From positions 1 through 9,932 of the forward strand of contig CBDULQ010000132.1 in the NCBI GenBank assembly GCA_965368115.1: a stretch of DNA of 9,932 bases, in the 5' to 3' direction. Under the pieces are notes generated by a model, which saw only the letters and a list, made by a program, of their open reading frames with translations, searched no databases and had not been told where the DNA came from. Both the position numbers and the translations under genes were made by a program. Source of the DNA: CBDULQ01 sp965368115. GTDB lineage: Bacteria > Pseudomonadota > Gammaproteobacteria > SZUA-229. Below are positions 1 to 6,918 of this stretch, piece by piece. Positions within the stretch are counted from its first letter, which is position 1. Each line of letters opens with the position of its first letter.

Positions 1-150
1 TATCTATACAGCTTAAAAGCCCTGTCTTTTATTCGCCTGCGGCAGGGACAACATGAACAGGCGAGAGCCAGTCTGGCCAAACTCAAGCAGCTCGATGTTA
101 ATGATCTGGTCGGCGGTTCGGTGATTATGGAACTGGCAGAGGCATTGTAA
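1..150 (+). CDS. C-terminal end of a TPR-like protein (5' end outside window)
   Basis: The frame is open from base 1 and closes at TAA 148-150, giving 49 residues of a longer protein. The visible part is helical and amphipathic, with spaced Ala, Leu and Tyr positions (ALSFIRLRQGQHEQARASL, then a second helix ending MELAEAL). This resembles the last helix-turn-helix unit of a tetratricopeptide repeat protein, a protein-protein interaction scaffold. The stop lies two bases before the ATG of the next gene, so the two are probably co-transcribed and translationally coupled. No specific function can be assigned. The TPR reading rests on a single partial repeat and is tentative. Confidence 0.6.
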   Translation, partial: YLYSLKALSFIRLRQGQHEQARASLAKLKQLDVNDLVGGSVIMELAEAL

Positions 151-152
151 TC

Positions 153-518
153 ATGAGTACTGAACAGAAACTTGAACAATTTAGAACGCTGGGCGAACAG
201 GTCTGCGAGGCACTGCGCAAGCAGGTTTTTGATATGGGGCTGCCTCTCGATTTTATAGACCCGGATTTTCAACGTGCCGAGTATTCTCTCAGCAAGGATC
301 CGGCCAGTGGTGAAGACTCGTTGATTGGCGTCTGGCGCGACCCCAAGGGGCAGAAGCAGGGTGAAATCCTGTTTCATGCGGATGGCAGTTTTTTTGCCGA
401 ATACGATGTGATTAGCGAACATCCGAAGAAATCGCGCTGGTTTGTCGAAGCGGTGACCGCCTGGGGCCGGGATAATAATGTGAAAGCGGAACCTCGCTTG
501 TTGCCGTTGGTGGAATGA
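153..518 (+). CDS. small conserved-looking protein of unknown function
   Basis: A 121-residue soluble protein that I do not recognise. It has no signal peptide, membrane segment or cysteine-rich motif apart from one Cys near residue 18. The N-terminal ~35 residues look helical. The centre alternates hydrophobic and charged residues (SLIGVWRDPKG, GEILFHADGSFFAEYDV) as in a small beta-sheet, and a final helix contains WFVEAVTAWG. An AGAGG stretch about 10 bases upstream can serve the ATG at 153, which follows the stop of the upstream gene by two bases. That spacing suggests an operon with the TPR-like gene and a shared role. Codon composition matches the neighbouring genes. Confidence 0.75.
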   Translation: MSTEQKLEQFRTLGEQVCEALRKQVFDMGLPLDFIDPDFQRAEYSLSKDPASGEDSLIGVWRDPKGQKQGEILFHADGSFFAEYDVISEHPKKSRWFVEAVTAWGRDNNVKAEPRLLPLVE

Positions 519-523
519 TTGAT

Positions 524-560
524 AAAAAGAAAACGCTAACAACGCAAATGGACGCTAATG
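524..560 (+). repeat. left arm of an inverted repeat made of ~10-bp units
   Basis: This arm matches the reverse complement of 794-830 at 31 of 37 positions by hand alignment without gaps, including 13 identical bases at the outer end (524-536). Inside the arm are degenerate tandem units of 9-10 bp: AACGCTAAC, AACGCAAATG and GACGCTAATG, consensus roughly RACGCNAATG. It begins six bases after the stop codon of the upstream gene. Confidence 0.8.
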
Positions 561-689
561 TTTTCTTGTAAACAGCCCGTGTCAGTTTGTTATGCGCTTA
601 ATTTAATCGTGTCATGGCGCTGCTTTCTGAATTAACTCTCAAAATATGTGAAATGGGATCTGCCTGATATTGGTGGCTATTTTTTAAGC

Positions 690-720
690 CGTCATCCCCG
701 AATGCTTCTGTCGGGGATCT
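690..720 (+). repeat. 31-nt palindromic intergenic repeat, copy 1
   Basis: Starts CGTCAT and ends ATCT. It contains an 8-bp stem, ATCCCCGA (694-701) with TCGGGGAT (711-718), around the 9-nt loop ATGCTTCTG. It is identical over all 31 bases to copy 3. It resembles the short CGTCATTCCCG-type palindromes scattered through proteobacterial intergenic DNA. No T-run follows it, so it is not a classical intrinsic terminator. Confidence 0.85.
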
Positions 721-793
721 GGTCTAACTGCTCATTATGTCATTTGTAAGCGAGGCCCGGTTTCGATCAGAATAATAAGATCTGATACAAAAC

Positions 794-830
794 CATTTGC
801 GTTCATTCGCGTGTTTGGCGTTTTCTTTTT
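794..830 (-). repeat. right arm of the inverted repeat
   Basis: Read on the - strand, this arm starts with the same 13 bases as the left arm, followed by units CAAACACGCGAATG and AACGCAAATG. The arms are about 230 bp apart and enclose the first copy of the 31-nt palindrome. No transposase lies between them. Confidence 0.8.
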
Positions 831-893
831 CTTTAAACCCCCCAGCAGAAAAGAGCCCGAATCTAAAAATACTGACCCCAGAGGCTGCTGGAC

Positions 894-1313
894 ATGAACC
901 CATGCCGTGTCATTCTGTATCATAAACAGGCCACCAGTGCCTGGTTGCGATTTTTACGTTTCGCCAATCACAGCGTTTGTGCTTTTGAACCTTTGCCTAA
1001 GTTGTCCATGTTGATGGACGATGTGCCGGAACAGTCGCTCGTGCTGCACCCGGCGCCGATTATTCGGGATACGGAACAGCAACTTGGCCTGAATCCCGGT
1101 GACCTGGAAGCGGAGGGCGAGTACCAGGAACTGGTCGATGTGGCCGGAGGACCGATCAATATTCTGCTGGCGCGGTTTACCAGTATCGATCCGCCGTTCG
1201 ATCTGGCGGAGCGATTGCAGGGACGCTTCATAGATCTGCCCGATGCGCGGGACCTGACGGATACGGAGCTGTTGCTGTTACGTAAGGCGTATGAGTTGTT
1301 GATTGGGGATTGA
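894..1313 (+). CDS. small protein of unknown function
   Basis: A 139-residue protein that I do not recognise. The start is supported by GAGG (881-884) nine bases before the ATG and by an in-frame stop at 873-875 that rules out a longer product. The N-terminal half has an alpha/beta look (residues 1-60, two Cys). The middle contains the hydrophobic strand VDVAGGPINILLARFTS, and the end is a likely helix (LTDTELLLLRKAYELLIG). There is no signal peptide or membrane segment. The gene stands alone between repeat-bearing intergenic regions and faces the kinase gene tail to tail. The amino-acid pattern and base composition support a real, cytosolic protein, but nothing visible gives its role. Confidence 0.7.
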   Translation: MNPCRVILYHKQATSAWLRFLRFANHSVCAFEPLPKLSMLMDDVPEQSLVLHPAPIIRDTEQQLGLNPGDLEAEGEYQELVDVAGGPINILLARFTSIDPPFDLAERLQGRFIDLPDARDLTDTELLLLRKAYELLIGD

Positions 1314-1356
1314 GGTGTTGCGGGTCTTTATTTAAAGCAGGGCGGCTGTCGTCAGG

Positions 1357-1387
1357 AGATTCCCGACAGAAGCATTCGGGAATGACG
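1357..1387 (-). repeat. 31-nt palindromic intergenic repeat, copy 2 (inverted)
   Basis: This is the reverse complement of the repeat at 690-720 with two differences. Both fall in the stem at paired positions, so ATCCCCGA/TCGGGGAT becomes ATTCCCGA/TCGGGAAT, a C-G pair replaced by T-A. It sits 44 bases after the stop of the 894-1313 gene. Confidence 0.85.
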
Positions 1388-1444
1388 GTATTTTGAGTGC
1401 GCTGCAACTTGCGAGGAATCGCAGTGTGTAAGTCTCCTATAATT

Positions 1445-1475
1445 CGTCATCCCCGAATGCTTCTGTCGGGGATCT
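1445..1475 (+). repeat. 31-nt palindromic intergenic repeat, copy 3
   Basis: Identical to copy 1 over 31 bases. It lies in opposite orientation to copy 2, 57 bases away, so copies 2 and 3 could also pair with each other as a long hairpin between two convergent genes. It lies 54 bases beyond the stop of the histidine kinase and may help separate or stabilise the converging transcripts. No U-tract is visible on either strand. Confidence 0.85.
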
Positions 1476-1529
1476 TCTTAAACCCGAATAATGCTTAATC
1501 GGAGACCGCACCGGACAACAGGCTCGAAC

Positions 1530-3125
1530 TCAACGATCACGCGTTTCCAGTTGTTCCAGCCACTCCAGTAACGGTTTGAACCGATAATGCTGAATAAACG
1601 GGCGTACCTGATCCAGAAAAACCTCATAACGACCATCCTGATCCAGGGCCTCCACCAGTTCCCGGATGCCGAGTATATTGTGACGCCTCGACTGTTCTTT
1701 CAATTCGTCGAGCACCGCTGCGTCGGGTAGATGCAGGCGTGGCTGGACGAAAGCCGCTGATTCTGTTTTCTGTGCCGGGGATATATCCATTGAGCTGCCG
1801 GATAACACGGTAAGATCCAGATCAAAACTGAATTCGCTTCCTTCGCCTGGCGAACTGCCGACCTTAAGTCTCGAGCCCATCAACTTGACCAGCCGTTGAC
1901 TGATGGTAAGTCCCAGGCCCGAACCTTCCGCTCGCGTGATGTCGTTATCCAGTTGCTGGAACGGAATAAAAATGGTTTTTAGCTGATCACGGGGGATACC
2001 GATGCCACTGTCTTTTACGGTAAAACGTATGCGCGCCATATCATGATGAGGTGGTTTCATCAGGTTGACCCTGAACAGGACTTCTCCCTGTTCGGTAAAC
2101 TTGACGGCATTGCTTAGTAAATTGAGCAGCACCTGGCGCAGACGTTTGTCGTCGACCATGATCGCAACGGGCAGGTTTTCATCGGCTTCATATTTGAAGC
2201 TCAGGTTCTTCAATCGGGCACGTACCAGAGACATTTCGACCAGCGTGTTAAGAAAATTGGCCAGGTTGATTTCTGTGGGATAGAGAATCAGGTTCTCTTC
2301 ATTGGCGCGCGAGAATTCAAGAATGTCGTTGATCATCAACAGTAAATGTTCGGCGCTGCGGTCGATGGTATTGATGCCCTGGCCGTATTGTTTCATTAGC
2401 TCTGCATCGCGCTTGTACAACTGGGTATAGCCGAGGATGGCATTGAGCGGTGTGCGCAACTCATGGGTGACGTTGGCCATAAATCGGGTTTTCGCCTGGT
2501 CCGAGGCTTCGACGATTTGTTTGGCGGCATGCAGGCGATAGAACATGACCAGCATGACGACCCATACCGCACTAAGCAGTCCCAGGGTGATGCCCGACTC
2601 GGCGAACAGTTTGGATTTCATTTCCGCGCTGAGGGCGCTGAAGTAACCGTCGCTGATGGCAAAATCAGCGAGACCGAGGATATCACCGCGGCGACTTATC
2701 AGCGGAATCTCCGCCTGAAAACAATTGACACATTCCCGGTCGCCTTCATCCATATCCAGGGAATTTTCTTCGACCGGTACGCTGGAGTAATCGATTTGCA
2801 GGCGCAGGCGACGGATGAAGCGTTCGCCAATAGAGGGGTCTTCAACGATCAGCATTTCCTGTACCTTGTCCTTGAGGGCCTGGTGCAGGTCGGCAGTTTT
2901 CGTGTAGGTGAGGGTTTCCACCAGCGACGTGGACTGGGACTGAGCCAGCACTTTGGCCTGGGTTTCCGCGGCTTTGTACAGGCGCGGTTCCAGGGTGTTT
3001 TTCCAGTAATGATTCAACGATCCGACAAACACCCCGATCAGTGCAATGAAAATCAGGCTAATCACACCCTGGCTGACCCACAGGCTGTGTTTCTGTAAAT
3101 AATTCATCCAGGCCGCTTTATTCAT
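1530..3125 (-). CDS. membrane-bound sensor histidine kinase with periplasmic CxxC domain
   Basis: A 531-residue inner-membrane kinase that would autophosphorylate and pass phosphate to response regulators. Order: membrane segment ~18-38; periplasmic sensor ~39-177; membrane segment ~178-198; HisKA domain with phospho-acceptor His221 in HELRTP; ATPase domain with N box (Asn339 in NLLSNAVKFT), G1 (DSGIGIP, 372-378), F box (FIPFQQLD) and G2 (GSGLGLTIS, 401-409); then a helical tail ~464-531. It has no HAMP, receiver or Hpt domain, so phosphate must go to separate regulators. The sensor carries Cys132 and Cys135 (ECVNCF). The ATG overlaps the end of the YfiR-like gene by 8 bases (ATGAATAA), indicating translational coupling. 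The signal is unknown. The likely partners are the two regulators encoded upstream and divergently. Confidence 0.93.
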   Translation of the reverse strand: MNKAAWMNYLQKHSLWVSQGVISLIFIALIGVFVGSLNHYWKNTLEPRLYKAAETQAKVLAQSQSTSLVETLTYTKTADLHQALKDKVQEMLIVEDPSIGERFIRRLRLQIDYSSVPVEENSLDMDEGDRECVNCFQAEIPLISRRGDILGLADFAISDGYFSALSAEMKSKLFAESGITLGLLSAVWVVMLVMFYRLHAAKQIVEASDQAKTRFMANVTHELRTPLNAILGYTQLYKRDAELMKQYGQGINTIDRSAEHLLLMINDILEFSRANEENLILYPTEINLANFLNTLVEMSLVRARLKNLSFKYEADENLPVAIMVDDKRLRQVLLNLLSNAVKFTEQGEVLFRVNLMKPPHHDMARIRFTVKDSGIGIPRDQLKTIFIPFQQLDNDITRAEGSGLGLTISQRLVKLMGSRLKVGSSPGEGSEFSFDLDLTVLSGSSMDISPAQKTESAAFVQPRLHLPDAAVLDELKEQSRRHNILGIRELVEALDQDGRYEVFLDQVRPFIQHYRFKPLLEWLEQLETRDR

Positions 3126-3699
3126 ATTGACGGGCTACCTTGAGGTAGAAGGGTTTGATCTGTATGCGGCTGCTGCGCAGCGTGCGCATGTTGATGAGCG
3201 GACGCACAGTCGCCTGCACGGATAAACCACCAAGCACGCCTTTTTCCACATCACCCTCGAAGGGTGAAAACAGAATGACATGCTGTTCGATGCTGTATTT
3301 GACCAACGCGGTCAGTTCGGTTTCGTTAAGGGGTTGGGTAATGAAAATTGCAGCGGGTTTGCGGTCCGTGTTTTGCACCAGTTGCGACAGCGCCTGCACA
3401 TTGATACGCACCTGAATGTCTTTCACGGATTTGAAGCTCGCCTGCAAAGTCTGCTGGAAATCATGCGCTTCGCTGCTATTACTGACGTAGACCAGAGTAA
3501 TCGGCAGTTCCCGATCGGTATTGGCTTTGTCGACAATATCGAGATCAGCGCTGACCAGGGTACGGAACAGTTTGAGGCCGACCTGGATGCGACTGTCGGT
3601 AAAGGTATCGGCCAACAGTAATCCTTTGCTGGGTGCCGACAACAGGATCAGCACCAGCAACAGAACGACTGCTTTCAATGTACCGCTGGTATGTTTCAT
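3118..3699 (-). CDS. YfiR-like (DUF4154 family) periplasmic protein
   Basis: A 193-residue exported protein. Residues 8-22 form the hydrophobic core of a signal peptide, with cleavage likely in the 25-33 region. The body fits the DUF4154/YfiR pattern: a segment predicting ITLVYVSNSS, a PAAIFITQPL strand, VILFSPFEGDVEKGVLGGLSV, and the typical ending IKPFYLKVARQYE. In Pseudomonas aeruginosa, YfiR is a periplasmic regulator of the membrane diguanylate cyclase YfiN. Here the partner is more likely the kinase, whose ATG overlaps this stop. Unlike YfiR, it has no cysteine, so it cannot form the disulfides known there. The start lies 13 bases after the receptor stop with no clear Shine-Dalgarno, suggesting coupled translation. 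The family call rests on motif recall without a search. Confidence 0.68.
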   Translation of the reverse strand: MKHTSGTLKAVVLLLVLILLSAPSKGLLLADTFTDSRIQVGLKLFRTLVSADLDIVDKANTDRELPITLVYVSNSSEAHDFQQTLQASFKSVKDIQVRINVQALSQLVQNTDRKPAAIFITQPLNETELTALVKYSIEQHVILFSPFEGDVEKGVLGGLSVQATVRPLINMRTLRSSRIQIKPFYLKVARQYE

Positions 3700-3712
3700 A
3701 AAACCCGATTAA

Positions 3713-5758
3713 TCAAAAATCATAACTCAATTGTAACCAGGCCGTGCGCTCGCCTCGTGCCAGTCCATAGGGGTACTGGTTGGGTGTAGGTACGACTGCG
3801 TAGTCTTTATCGGTGAGGTTGTTGATACTGATGATCAGGTCCAGGTCATCGATATTCAGTAAACGTTTGACAGATACGGTGTAATCGAGCGTCGTGTAAG
3901 CATCGAATTCAGTCAGGCCGGTTCGATTGGGCGGTGTTTGCCAGCCTTCCTGTTCGCCGACATAGTGCAACAGCAGGCTGTGACGATAGCGGTCGCTGGC
4001 GTGCCAGGTGGCGCCCAGGTTACCCAGCCAGTCGACCGAGCCCAGTAACACCTGATCCGGGTCGAACTTGTCCTCGGCATCGACATAAGATGCATTGGCA
4101 AACCAGTCCCAGTTACGATTGACGGTTTGATGCCATTCCAGTTCCAGTCCCACAGTATCGATGTCACCGTGATTGCGCCAGGTGGTTGGTGTGTTGACGC
4201 TTTGAGAAAACACGATCAGGTCTTTTACGCGCGTGTTGAACAGGGTGCTGCGAAAACGCACACCGGCATGACGATAGATGTAGGCCAGTTCGGTGGATTC
4301 CAGTTGTTCGGCCTCCAGATCACTGGCCTGAAAGTTCGGCGTGAAGTTAGGGCTGGTGTATTGTTCGAGTAGCGTTGGCGGACGGAACGCCTCGGCATAT
4401 TGCGCCTTGAATATATGTCGTTCACCGGCGCGCCATACGGCGGCAATACGCGGCGAGGTGTTGCTACCCCAGTCACTGTAGCGGTCGTAGCGCGCGCCGA
4501 AGGTAATCTCCAGCGCATCGGTGACCTGCCATTGATCCTGCAGGGTGGCACTGCTCAGGTGACGGCTGGAACCGGCGCTGACCTGGGTCTGGTCCGGAGA
4601 ACCGTAAACCGGGGGTGTCCCGAGTTCGTAAAATTTGACGAAGGCGCTTTCCACCTTGCTCTGCACATGCTCCAGTTCAAGGAAGATTTCATGGCTGTCG
4701 GCCGGCGACCAGTGCAGGTTGGCGCTGGCGCGTTGCGCGGTATCTTCGTTACCGTCCTGCCGATAAATGTCGACGAGTACCAGTGGAAACGGCCCCGGCG
4801 GATCGATGCCGGCGGGAATGGTGAGATACGTGGCGGTATCGACTTTCGTCGCCTGGCTGCTCAGGGATGCGCCGATGCTGAGGTCGGTGCTCAGTTGCCA
4901 GATTTTATTCAGGCGGATGTTGTGTACGGTTTCTTCGCGCGGTTCCAGGTCCTGGGGCATCACCGCATTGCGTCCGTCCCAGCCGCCGCGTTCCACTTTG
5001 GCCAGTTGTACCTGTAACTGGTAACCGTGATGGCTGAGATCGGCCAGCAACATCTGGCCCTGTTCGTTATCGTAAATATCGCCTGGTGAATAACCCAGGT
5101 TACTCCATGCGAAGTTGTCCGGGTTACTTTGCAGTCCGCTGTCGTCACGTTTCCAGGCGGATACATTCACCGACATCTGTGCACCACTGGCAAAGGTGTG
5201 ATTGACCAGACCATCCGCCTGGCGATGCTGGTCGCTGCCCAGTCGTGTATCCACGCTGTTCGCTTTACGGGTGATGATGTTGACCACACCGGAAAATGCG
5301 AACTCGCCGTACAATGCAGAACCCGGCCCGCGAATCACTTCGATGCGATCGATCTGGGTCACCGGCATGCGCATGGCCCAGTCGGCGGTTGCATCCACCG
5401 GACGATTCACCGCCACCCCGTCGATGAGAATTTTTAAATTACTACCGTTCAAACTCGCACCGACACCACGCACGATAGCGGCCGGGTCGCCGCTGGTGTT
5501 GGTGGTCATGTAAAAGCCCGCCACCTGATCCAGTGCATCGGCAACCGTCGTAGCACCGTAAGCCTGTAATTCTTCCCCATGCAGAACCGTGACCATGCCG
5601 GGCACATAGTCGGCATTCATTTTACTCTGCGTCGCCAGTTCGGTTTCTTCGTCGAGCATGGTCATCAACGCGGCCAGTTCCATATCATCGTCGGCAGCGA
5701 ACAGGGTGGTGGGAATGGCCAGCAGGGATAACAGCGTCATTTTTATGGACGGGGGCAT
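3713..5758 (-). CDS. TonB-dependent outer-membrane receptor
   Basis: A 681-residue outer-membrane barrel protein of the TonB-dependent class. The start at 5758 is preferred because AGGAG lies nine bases upstream and a proper signal peptide follows (residues 1-21, cleavage after LFA before ADDD). The frame stays open to 5923, but that extension overlaps the end of the upstream gene and would bury the signal peptide. Plug domain ~47-165, with IDGVAVNRP and the classic IEVIRGPGSALYG and GVVNIITRK. The rest is amphipathic beta-barrel ending in AWLQLSYDF with a terminal Phe, the usual barrel assembly signal. The substrate is unknown: no Fur box, riboswitch or transport neighbours are seen. Linkage to a YfiR-like protein and a kinase suggests a signalling rather than a purely uptake role. 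Confidence 0.93.
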   Translation of the reverse strand: MPPSIKMTLLSLLAIPTTLFAADDDMELAALMTMLDEETELATQSKMNADYVPGMVTVLHGEELQAYGATTVADALDQVAGFYMTTNTSGDPAAIVRGVGASLNGSNLKILIDGVAVNRPVDATADWAMRMPVTQIDRIEVIRGPGSALYGEFAFSGVVNIITRKANSVDTRLGSDQHRQADGLVNHTFASGAQMSVNVSAWKRDDSGLQSNPDNFAWSNLGYSPGDIYDNEQGQMLLADLSHHGYQLQVQLAKVERGGWDGRNAVMPQDLEPREETVHNIRLNKIWQLSTDLSIGASLSSQATKVDTATYLTIPAGIDPPGPFPLVLVDIYRQDGNEDTAQRASANLHWSPADSHEIFLELEHVQSKVESAFVKFYELGTPPVYGSPDQTQVSAGSSRHLSSATLQDQWQVTDALEITFGARYDRYSDWGSNTSPRIAAVWRAGERHIFKAQYAEAFRPPTLLEQYTSPNFTPNFQASDLEAEQLESTELAYIYRHAGVRFRSTLFNTRVKDLIVFSQSVNTPTTWRNHGDIDTVGLELEWHQTVNRNWDWFANASYVDAEDKFDPDQVLLGSVDWLGNLGATWHASDRYRHSLLLHYVGEQEGWQTPPNRTGLTEFDAYTTLDYTVSVKRLLNIDDLDLIISINNLTDKDYAVVPTPNQYPYGLARGERTAWLQLSYDF

Positions 5759-5830
5759 GCGCTCGGACTCCTGATTCTTTATCGTGGTTAAAGGTGTGGG
5801 TCCGCAGCCTAAAGCCTGGCGAACTCGCTG

Positions 5831-5842
5831 ACAAATATTTGT
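5831..5842. promoter_or_regulatory. 12-bp perfect palindrome between cyclase and receptor genes
   Basis: ACAAATATTTGT is a perfect 12-bp palindrome that begins immediately after the cyclase stop codon (5844-5846) in the direction of transcription, within the 85-base gap before the receptor gene. It could be a dimeric repressor site controlling the receptor separately from the cyclase. No promoter hexamers could be assigned around it, so the role is speculative. Confidence 0.35.
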
Positions 5843-5843
5843 T

Positions 5844-6797
5844 TTATTCGATGCCGGGCGCATCGGGTGTTTTAGTGCTGCACACCCTGTTGCGTCCGGA
5901 ACGTTTCGCCCGATACAGGGCATCGTCCGCCCGTTTCAATAATTCGTCCAGGTCGATGTGCTGCTCGGCATCGACACTGGATATGCCCAGGCTGATGCTG
6001 ACCTGACCGGCGCAGGACGATTGTTGATGCGGCACGCCGAGATCGAACACCGACTGGCGCATGTGTTCGGCCAGGGTGAGGGCGTCGTCATGCTCGGTTT
6101 CCGGCAACAGGGCGATGAATTCTTCGCCGCCGTAACGGGCCAGCAGATCCGCCGGTCGATGCAGCACTTCCACCAGGGTGCGTGCCACCAGGCGCAGACA
6201 ACGATCGCCTTCGCCGTGCCCATAGTCGTCGTTAAAGGTTTTGAAATGATCCACGTCGATCATGATGACGGAAAAAGGCCGCGGTTCGCGTTGCCGGCGC
6301 GCCCATTCCCGTTCCAGAATCAAATCGAAATGACGTCGGTTGGCGACACCGGTGAGGGCGTCGGTGCAGGCCATTTCGGTAAGCATGTCGTTTTTGTATT
6401 TGAGCGCCAGGTGATTGCGCAGGCGGGCGCGCAGAATCGGCATGGAAAACGGCTTGTTGATGTAATCCACGGCACCCAGCGACAGGCCTTTTTCGATATC
6501 CACTTCATCGTTGCGCGCGCTCAGGAACACCACCGGGATATCCGCGGTATCCGGGTCCTGTTTCAGGCGGCGACAGGTTTCGTAACCGTCGATGCCCGGC
6601 ATCATGATATCCAGCAGGATCAGATCGGGATGGGTTTCCCGCGCCAGCGCCAGACCTTCCTCGCCGGACAGGGCCACCACCAGCTCCACGTTTTCCTGCT
6701 CCAGGTGACTCACCAGCACGTCCAGGTTGCTGGGCACGTCGTCCACCACCAGCACCGTGGCAGGGCGGTGCTGGTTACTCAGCGGCAGACTCATCAT
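5844..6797 (-). CDS. PleD-like response regulator diguanylate cyclase (REC-GGDEF)
   Basis: A 317-residue cytosolic protein expected to make c-di-GMP from two GTP when phosphorylated. Receiver domain ~13-130: acidic pair Asp19-Asp20, phospho-acceptor Asp63 in LLDIMMPG, Ser93 and Lys115 in NKPF. GGDEF domain ~143-305: TDALTGVANRR, metal-binding Asp in MIDVDHFK, the active GGEEF signature at 223-227, and an intact inhibitory I-site RPAD (214-217) with the same spacing as PleD, so product inhibition is expected. AAGGAG lies seven bases before the first of two tandem ATG codons. It is probably the first gene of an operon with the receptor, YfiR-like protein and kinase, the kinase being the obvious phosphodonor. 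Confidence 0.95.
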   Translation of the reverse strand: MMSLPLSNQHRPATVLVVDDVPSNLDVLVSHLEQENVELVVALSGEEGLALARETHPDLILLDIMMPGIDGYETCRRLKQDPDTADIPVVFLSARNDEVDIEKGLSLGAVDYINKPFSMPILRARLRNHLALKYKNDMLTEMACTDALTGVANRRHFDLILEREWARRQREPRPFSVIMIDVDHFKTFNDDYGHGEGDRCLRLVARTLVEVLHRPADLLARYGGEEFIALLPETEHDDALTLAEHMRQSVFDLGVPHQQSSCAGQVSISLGISSVDAEQHIDLDELLKRADDALYRAKRSGRNRVCSTKTPDAPGIE

Positions 6798-6817
6798 GGG
6801 ATTACTCCTTATATATG

Positions 6818-6833
6818 TGTATCACTGGATACA
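6818..6833. promoter_or_regulatory. 6-4-6 inverted repeat in the leader of the cyclase operon
   Basis: TGTATC-ACTG-GATACA forms a perfect 6-bp inverted repeat with a 4-base spacer. It lies between the sigma-54-like element and the Shine-Dalgarno of the cyclase gene, close to the expected transcription start. It could be an operator or a small leader hairpin. Confidence 0.4.
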
Positions 6834-6839
6834 TGAAAT

Positions 6840-6854
6840 ACAAGATCCAGGCCA
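6840..6854 (-). promoter_or_regulatory. possible sigma-54 promoter of the REC-GGDEF operon
   Basis: On the - strand the sequence is TGGCCTG-GATC-TTGT, compared with the sigma-54 consensus TGGCACG-N4-TTGC. The -24 GG and the G of the -12 element are at the right distance, but the C of the -12 GC is T. A start about 12 bases downstream would give a short leader ending in the strong AAGGAG. The neighbouring divergent gene encodes a sigma-54 activator, which makes the match more credible, but one hand-found site is weak proof. Confidence 0.4.
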
Positions 6855-6918
6855 GTCGGGCGAGTGTATATATTTCAATAGTTTAGCTTCTCTGCTACTT
6901 ATTGCATGGGATTAAACG

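Larger units (their letters stand above)
519..893. other. 375-base non-coding region with inverted repeat module
   Basis: No convincing gene is present on either strand. The region holds a pair of inverted arms (524-560 and 794-830), one copy of a 31-nt palindromic repeat (690-720) and a 6-bp hairpin (ATCAGA 766-771 with TCTGAT 781-786). An A/T-rich 8-bp stem (527-534 with 560-567) lies just after the 153-518 gene but has a 25-nt loop, so it is a poor intrinsic terminator. No promoter for the next gene could be picked with confidence. Confidence 0.7.

Noticed and set aside
735..923. Short - strand open frame across the repeat arm
   Set aside because: It runs through the low-complexity inverted arm and overlaps the start of the 894-1313 gene; the peptide has a Lys run and no protein-like pattern.
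690..1475. 31-nt palindromes as intrinsic terminators
   Set aside because: The GC stem is good, but no T-run follows any copy on either strand.
2719..2731. Haem c attachment site in the kinase sensor
   Set aside because: The motif is CVNCF, lacking the His required in CxxCH.
2463..3098. Open frame of 211 codons on the + strand opposite the kinase
   Set aside because: Antisense shadow of the histidine kinase sensor region; no motif and no ribosome binding site.
4400..5017. Open frame of 205 codons opposite the TonB-dependent receptor
   Set aside because: Antisense shadow of barrel strands; composition mirrors the real gene and no domain is visible.
5759..5923. 55-residue N-terminal extension of the receptor
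   Set aside because: It would overlap the cyclase gene and place the signal peptide inside the protein. The ATG at 5758 has AGGAG upstream and a proper signal peptide.
5958..6836. Long open frame (292 codons) on the + strand opposite the REC-GGDEF gene
   Set aside because: It is the antisense shadow of a clear GGDEF protein. Its His/Gln/Val-rich product shows no domain, and the - strand gene has intact motifs and a strong ribosome binding site.
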